64,000 nt of DNA from Owenia fusiformis (lineage: Eukaryota > Annelida > Polychaeta > Sabellida > Oweniidae): positions 3,111,341 through 3,175,340 of the forward strand of contig CAIIXF020000008.1 of the NCBI GenBank assembly GCA_903813345.2, given 5' to 3'. A program made the position numbers and the translations under genes. The notes below the pieces were generated by a model, which searched no databases, was not told the origin of the DNA, and worked only from the letters and a program-made list of their open reading frames with translations. Positions 57,401 through 64,000 of the stretch are shown in pieces (within the stretch, counting starts at the first letter, position 1; every line of letters starts with the position of its first letter).

Positions 57401-60400
57401 ACCTGGGCAACTGGCTTTAAAGGTTCTGGTCTGCTTCCTGTACCTGCAATACAATATGAGCAATGTACTCGAAGTCTAGGGATTGATTTTACCCTTCTGC
57501 ATACAAAGCTAAGATCTTGACCAAACATGCCCTGGACCTTTCCATAAGGGGACAATGATCATATAGCTTTCCCTGAATTTAAGAATTTAAGACGTTCTCT
57601 AATTGTTTCTGTTATTAATGAAATATACAGTTATTGTAATAATTTGTCAAACACAGACTACAAAGCAACTGAAAAGCTGATACAATTAATATTCTTTAAT
57701 ATACTTTAAATTGGCGGATTGACCCTCATCGATCATATTTCTCACTGCACAGTTCATCCCATATGATGCATTTTTATCACTCCTGGTATCAGATTATTTG
57801 ATCTAAACAAATGCATGAGAATTTACCATGTTTGAGAAGTTCCCTGGAGGTCCTGAACAGTTGCTTGTGGTTCTTGTCTATATAAGGACCATCCAGTGAA
57901 GCGTATGTTGTCGCACGCACTGCAATGTTATTGTACTTGTCCATCGACCCTGAATAAGAACATCATCCTGACATGTCAAGATTTTAGATTGAGAGCATAG
58001 TGAGATTGAAAGCTGCCAAACAAGTAATGCATCCAAGATGTTTAAAATTCTTTCACAGAATTTTGAGAACTATTTTTTCTTGGTGCCATATAATACAATA
58101 TTTATATATATATACAATTATACAATATTTCTATATTAAATGAGAAGAGTTGTTTGCTACTGAAGATGGATGCACATATACTCAAGTAAATAATTTAACA
58201 CCTGAATACAATCAGATTCATTGTACAACAGGCTAAGTATGAAAACTGAAATACATATTCCAAACTGTTCAAAAGGTTTTTGAGAGTAAAATTATGAGAT
58301 AGGAATGTACCATCAATATTAGGCATGCTGTAGAGGAAAGCCATCTCTGGTACGAGGAATGGATGCTGGAATGCCTCCGCTGGCGTCATCCTCTCTCGGG
58401 GGTCATATCGCAAAAGTCTTGACAGGAAGTCTGCAAACTGGTAGTGGCCAGGTAGCGGAAGATGGACAGATCTCTCTGAACGTGAATTCCAGTTTTTGTA
58501 AATAATGCTAGAGTCTGATTTCTCTGTCATGGTTTTTTGCAAGGAGAGTGTGCCTAAAGAGAAAATGTTTAAAAGATAGAACTGGGTATATATAAAGCGT
58601 TTCATGTATATGATACATGAAATGGCTCAATGAAAGAGATACAAAGAGATAAAAATGAATAAACTTGACAACAGCAACTCCCTGTAGTAGATAATCCCAA
58701 AGAATAGAACATATATCATCAAGTCAAATAAAAATAATAACAATTTATAGATGGTCATGTAGATTTTTTTGATAAATCTACAAAATTATTGGAATATGAG
58801 ATCACTGTTTGCAATCATGTAGCATCTGAACATACCATCAATCTGTTTAGATTTGGTGCAGAAATCTTCAAGTTCAGTGAAATATTTGCCTCTTTGATAA
58901 ACATCAGTTGGTAATGGCCCCAAGATCTTGGTCATCTGAAACACAGGATATTCAAAGGTCTAATAGCGATAATTAATTCTAATCTTCATTACTCTTAAAG
59001 GCCCTGTATAACGTTTAAACAATTATAACTTTGCACGGGCCTTTGGTATGTGTGGTATGTAACACAATCGACAGATTTGGACACAGCCTATATAATAATT
59101 TCCTTGTTTTGGTCAAAATATCTCAATATTTTATCCCTTTGACAGAGTGCAAACAGACTTTTAACATGTAATTATTTTTCTAATAAGTTTTTATTTCAGG
59201 TTAGCAGCATTACAATTAAAGTAGATGCACAGTGCAATCAAACAAGATTGTACATAATAGTGATTTAAAAAGTTGTAGATTATTTCTGCCAAGAGCTGAA
59301 ATACATAAAAATTTTGACTTGATAATTTCTACATTCTATGTAGATTCTTTGGAGTGTGTTATACAATTAAACAGGAACCTCCTAGATATTCTATCTTACC
59401 TCTTTAAGAATCCCTGGTTTATCCTTTCCATAAAACAATGGTCTTCCAAAGAATAGTTCTGCTAGTACACATCCAAGTGACCACAAATCAACCTCTGTAC
59501 CAAATGGCATCCCATAGATAACCTGAAATCAAATCTAATCAGTAAGTTTTGTGTTACTGAGGACAATTTTAGTTCAGTTTTTTACATTTGGATGTGTGAT
59601 TTATAATTATATATTTGAAACAAATAGCTGATTAAAGATCTACTTTATCTTACTCCATGTAAAACCATGGATTAGGACTTTACCTCAACATCTTTCAAAA
59701 ACAAAGGACTTATCTTCCTCATTTTTATTTCATAGATTATACTATACAAGATCATGAATCTTGAATCTCCAAAGGAAAAATGGCACTGAAAGTCTAATTT
59801 GGAAGATATTACAATGTGGTGACACCTAAATAAGGCTGAAAACAAAGGATATCAAATTATCATACAAAAAATTGTACATACCTCGGGGGCTCTATATAGC
59901 AGGGTTTGCAGCTCATAATCCTCGTAATAAAGAGACACCTCGTTGTGGACATAGTGGATTGCATTGCCAAAATCAATCACCCGCAATGAAGACATGTCTC
60001 CCTCTGAAATACAGATAATGCAGATGAGTATTTCTGTAGCATGTAAGTGACCTTTTTTATTCAGTTACCCTTTATTCAATACAATTGACCTTTATGCAAT
60101 GCCAATGACAATTTTTGACTAAGTTAAATACAATGCAAGTGACCTTTATCCTATGCAAGTGACCTTTGTACATTTGCAAGCAAAATGTGTACGAAGTAAA
60201 TGACCATTTTTTACTCAGTTATAAACAACAATGCAAGTGACTTTTATGCAATGCAAGTGACCTTTGTACAAAGCAAGTGACCTTTACTCGAATACCAATG
60301 CAAGTTACCTTTTAACTAACGAATGACCTTTGTAGAATACAAGTGACCATTTTTTACTCAGTGACATTTTTACAATTTGAGTAACCTTTTAACTAACAAG

Positions 60401-62392
60401 TCATATTTGTTCAAAATATGATCTTCGTACAATACAGCTGTATTACATTTTACTTATATTACCATATGAAAGTAATATTTTACATGATTAACTACTGAAT
60501 ATCAATCATGTATGATAAATACAAAACAGAAATAAAAATATAACTAATGAAAACATGATCGTACTTTACAAAACCCCAGGGTCTTGACCTTGGCAAATGA
60601 AATGTTCTGGAAAATATGACCTTGGCAATCATAGAATCCCAGGGACTTGTAACCTTCAACACTATTTATTGACACTACAGAGTTTGCCAAGAGATATCGT
60701 AAAAATAAAAAAACTTGTACGTTTGAAAAGCAGCTTTCAAATGAACAAACTTAATTCAAAAAGATCAAAATTATTCCACCCATTGATCACAATGTAAGGA
60801 AATTTTACATGTAGGGATATTATATATGTGCCAGACCCATCAAGTAGAAAGATATATGTATTTGTAATATGAATAATAGAGTTGCTCACTTCAGGATGAA
60901 CTCTAATTGCTCATAATTGTGTACACTATTTGAGATACTAAATTAATAATCCAAACAATCGAAATTAACATCACTATGAACCCAGAAGGCAAACAAATGT
61001 GTAAATAATTTTCGAGCCAAAATAAATATTGTGATTCTAATAAAAAATATTGTGCTTATCACTGACGTTACCAAGAGGGGGGTGTTGAGTGTAAATGATC
61101 CCCCATCTTTAAGCCACTCGATATATTTTTGAGGAAATGTCCATAAAATTGAATCTAAAATGTTTTTTTTGAATGTCATCTGTCTGGGATTGAACCAGAT
61201 AAGTTAAATTAGACTTGTTTGTGACTTGGAAGTCAAATATGACATTTCTCAGAAACCCCCATGCTGCACCAAACAGAATCTTTATCTACATGTACATACA
61301 TATTTGGAGGGCGTGCCCCTGGATCACCCCCTATAATTATGGGGTATAACCCTGAAACCTCACTGTACAATTTTCTTAGAAACCCTTCAAAATTGATCAA
61401 GTAAATGTTTCTTCTTCACATAAATTTCTGTCTGGGATATATTGACAAAATATATAGGCTATAGACTTCACAAAAATCCATGTGTCTTCAATTAATTGTT
61501 TTGAAGTGCAAACACTGAAACCAACCTACTTGCATGACACATGTTTGGGAGGAAAATTGAGAAAACTGCACCCCCTTTACAAATATTGTCTGACGTGTTT
61601 GCTAATTAGTCTGTCGGGTCTTTGTCTCATAAACCAACAAACTCCTACACTTTATGGCAAAAATCCCATTTAGTTGTTTAAACCAATACTTCTATTGTTT
61701 AAAGAAATTAATAGTTCCAAAAATTATTGTGCGCTTGTTTTTTAATCATCCAGGCTATTAATGCCTTGATAAAACAGCTCCACCTACAGCAAATTATATC
61801 AAAAGTGTCATTTCCAATTGCCTGCTATATTCTATTAATCCAGGGTATGTCTAATGCTGTTTCCTTAATTGACAGTTTGATTGTCTCACACCGACCTCCT
61901 TACAAGCCATCTTAAAAGTTTTGCTCAAAATTCTACAAGTAATCAATTTTCATTTAACTGACTACCTTTGTCAGCCAAACAGATCAACCAATCAAACAAA
62001 AATATGAGATGGTATCTTAAATTGTAATTTTTAATTTGACTTTTACTTTGAAACATATTAAATCAGTAAGAAGCAAATTGAAATACATGTACATGTATAC
62101 ATTCTGAGCTTATTCCCTAAATTCCCTGAAATAAAGCAACCAAAAAGTTATGGATTCGTACGATATTTTCTTGGGATTAAATACCACTTAAAAATCATTA
62201 TAAACTCTACTTCTACATGCTGATGTTTACAAACCAAATACAGTGCATTCGAGATGACTCATAAGATTCAATGTTACCTTTGGCTAGTAGGATATTTTCA
62301 GGTTTCAAATCTGCGTGAATGACATTCTGGCGCTGAAGAAAGCCAAGCACCGTCAAAAGTCGGATGGCAACTTGTCGTATCTTTGTTAATTT
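54406..62392 (-). CDS. DYRK/HIPK-like CMGC kinase with ~1,000-aa disordered tail (5' end missing)
   Basis: Exons found: 62278-62392, 59882-60003, 59400-59522, 58836-58935, 58311-58553, 57827-57949, 54406-57443; in frame, 1,287 residues. The N-lobe and start are not in view. Catalytic loop [14 protein letters not shown], activation segment VIDFGNAIH ... [11 protein letters not shown], subdomain [15 protein letters not shown]-lobe [31 protein letters not shown] resembles HIPKs. The activation-loop Tyr of DYRK/HIPK (YxQS/YLQS) is replaced by Glu (Y-E-L-Q-T). The last exon encodes ~1,012 Ser/Asn/Lys-rich residues. These include seven-residue repeats (NSTNDAL type, about 56526-56618), acidic-then-hydrophobic SUMO-interaction-like motifs (SNDTIVQLI near 55280; EEEIINLL at the C-terminus) and a basic bipartite stretch (IIKRKLKHR ... 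SKRQKN, about 54755-54810) suiting the nucleus. Orthology to a named kinase is uncertain. Confidence 0.85.
60040..60450. repeat. ~19-bp tandem repeat in kinase intron
   Basis: About 18 degenerate units of aatgcaagtgacctttatgc between the exons at 60003 and 62278. No spacer/repeat regularity of other kinds. The rest of this intron (60451-62277) shows nothing recognisable. Confidence 0.7.
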
Positions 62393-64000
62393 CTGCAAAC
62401 ATAAATGTATACATGTTCTATTGAAGCAACTCAGGTCAGAATTCAAAAATATGTGTATACCAGGGGTGAAACATACAAGATTTATTAATATTGAATACAA
62501 GATCCATAGAAGCAGCTCCCGTGATTTCCTTTACAGTAATTGGAGTATATTGGTCTAAGTTAGAGGTTCAGCTCTTTTAAAAGGCAAATGGCTTAATACA
62601 ATGTACATAACATGATATATAGGAAAAATAAAGCTTATACTGTATAAACAGTAGAAAATATGAGATAGAATCATATAAAAAGCTTTACCAACATTTTACC
62701 AATACTTATTGAACAACCTGCATAATTATTACAGGTATACTGATGGACTTTAAACTTTTGTTTGCCTCAAAATTACTTTTTATAACACCTTTCAACATTT
62801 CTATGTACAAAAGCTCATGTAACAATCTAGTTAGTTTTACTTTATCGCTAAAATTAACATCTGGACAAATTCCAAATCTTTTTGCGATGTTTTGATGATG
62901 TCAGACATGCATAACTTTTAACCACAGAAATGATCAGTGTATTGAGCAAGTGTTAAGGTGAGTACCCTTAAGGTGAGTACCCTTAAGTACAACTCAACTG
63001 TTTGTGTTCATTTTGTGCAGAACTCATAAAAATCAGAGGTTAAGTAAATTGCACAAATTGGAAACTGGCTTGACTCAAGAAAACTGAAATCAAAAATTAC
63101 TTTGAAAGGGAGGTATACAAAAAAGACAATAGCATGTGACAGTTCACTTATTACTCATTATAACTTAGTATTCACGTGCTAATGTCAAGTCCAAAGGAAC
63201 TGGTATTTCTTAAATCAATTGAAAACTGGTGGAAAATTGCTGTTCGGGTGTCAGTTTATTAGTTTACTGTATAGCTGCCAGGTAGATAGTATGTCTAATA
63301 TTTGTATAAATAAGATAATTGAATGTCAATGCAAAGAATTTTCTGTATCTCGTAATCTTATCAATCCCGTGAATCGCCTATCTCCAATTGCGACATTGCA
63401 TCTCTGAACAGGGACCATCCCAAATTTACATATATTCATATTCCAAATGAAACATATGTATTTTGGTCATGTGAAATATTGTTGAATGTATGATACTGAT
63501 GATATCCCCGCAATGTCCTTGTCCTTAAATGTTTTGGGTGAAAAGTCATTTTCTGGGTTTCAACTTTAGGTGTCAGTGGAGATGGCTATAAATAATAGGA
63601 GTGAGAGATGGCACGATTATTGAGAAGTCCCCTGTAAGGAGAGCAGTTGAGAAGAGCAGGTACAGTATTTATCTTAATATTTGGCCTGACATTGCCACAA
63701 CAATGGAAATAATAAATAAATAATAAAAATAAAAGTACTGTAACTTTAGCACTGTATTAAACTGATTATCAAGACACTTATAAAACATTGTGTCAGATAC
63801 ATATTCCTTGCAAATGTTACATCAAGAATAACGCAATATATCAAAAGTTACAGCATTTTTATCAATACTTAATGTAATGAACTATATGACCAGAAACTGG
63901 TAAGAGAATGAACATGTCCAACCCCACCACTATACTAATGTGTTTTAATAGCAATTACACTTGTCAGTTTCCCTTAAATTGTGATATGTAATTATTTTTT
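62393..64000. other. Upstream intron(s) of the kinase gene
   Basis: No N-lobe exon (Gly-rich loop, VAVK-type Lys) recognised on the minus strand. It contains a 17-bp direct repeat (aaggtgagtacccttaa, 62956 and 62973) and otherwise AT-rich unique sequence. The N-terminal exons are probably beyond the window edge. Confidence 0.5.

Noticed and set aside
60040-60450. Regular repeats resembling a CRISPR array
   Set aside because: Units are contiguous and degenerate with no unique spacers, and the context is an animal intron. The same applies to 12461-12630 and 35807-36310.
63560-63660. Plus-strand piece with acceptor-like and donor-like borders
   Set aside because: All three frames contain stops within the segment; no homology recognised.

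Overview
This is an AT-rich animal nuclear window: intron-containing genes with GT-AG introns, a nuclear tRNA gene, and very dense short inverted-repeat and tandem-repeat mobile elements. Gene content (ALDH6A1, LIN52, TASP1, TAMM41, SDHAF1, a SOUL heme-binding protein) is generic bilaterian. The style of repeats, with tandem cores flanked by short conserved ends, resembles what is known from bivalve molluscs, so a lophotrochozoan (probably mollusc) is my best inference, not something the sequence proves.

Layout. 1-7.0 kb is repeat territory: a tandem-core element (family A) and a ~3.9 kb element with G-run inverted ends, an 8-bp flanking duplication and one 257-codon ORF. 7.3-10.0 kb (+) is a secreted SOUL/HEBP2-like gene with a TATA box and a duplicated leader exon. 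10.5-18.7 kb (-) is TASP1 (threonine aspartase), 11 coding exons found, its last ~70 residues not found; a tRNA-Thr lies antisense in one intron. A shared promoter near 18.7 kb may drive TASP1 leftward and, rightward, an SDHAF1-TAMM41 pair whose two complete ORFs lie 36 nt apart in what looks like one exon. 25.8-29.95 kb (-) encodes a small Cys-rich ER protein ending in KDEL that resembles the C-terminal domain of vertebrate HRC. 32.3-48.06 kb (-) is ALDH6A1 (14 exons, complete), hosting a nested intronless acidic gene. LIN52 (+, 48.29-52.06 kb, complete) is head-to-head with ALDH6A1, an arrangement also found in human. 54.4-62.4 kb (-) is the 3' part of a DYRK/HIPK-like kinase gene with a ~1,000-residue disordered tail in one exon.

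How it fits together. Three genes are mitochondrial (SDHAF1 for complex II assembly, TAMM41 for CDP-diacylglycerol/cardiolipin synthesis, ALDH6A1 for valine/thymine catabolism). LIN52 keeps its DYRK phosphosite motif and lies tail-to-tail with a DYRK/HIPK-like kinase. The rest is shaped by repeats: family A and family B copies often end within a few to tens of bases of splice sites, and several splice acceptors or leader exons are locally duplicated.

Limits: exon models come from reading splice signals, frame and remembered family sequences; no alignment or transcript data were used.
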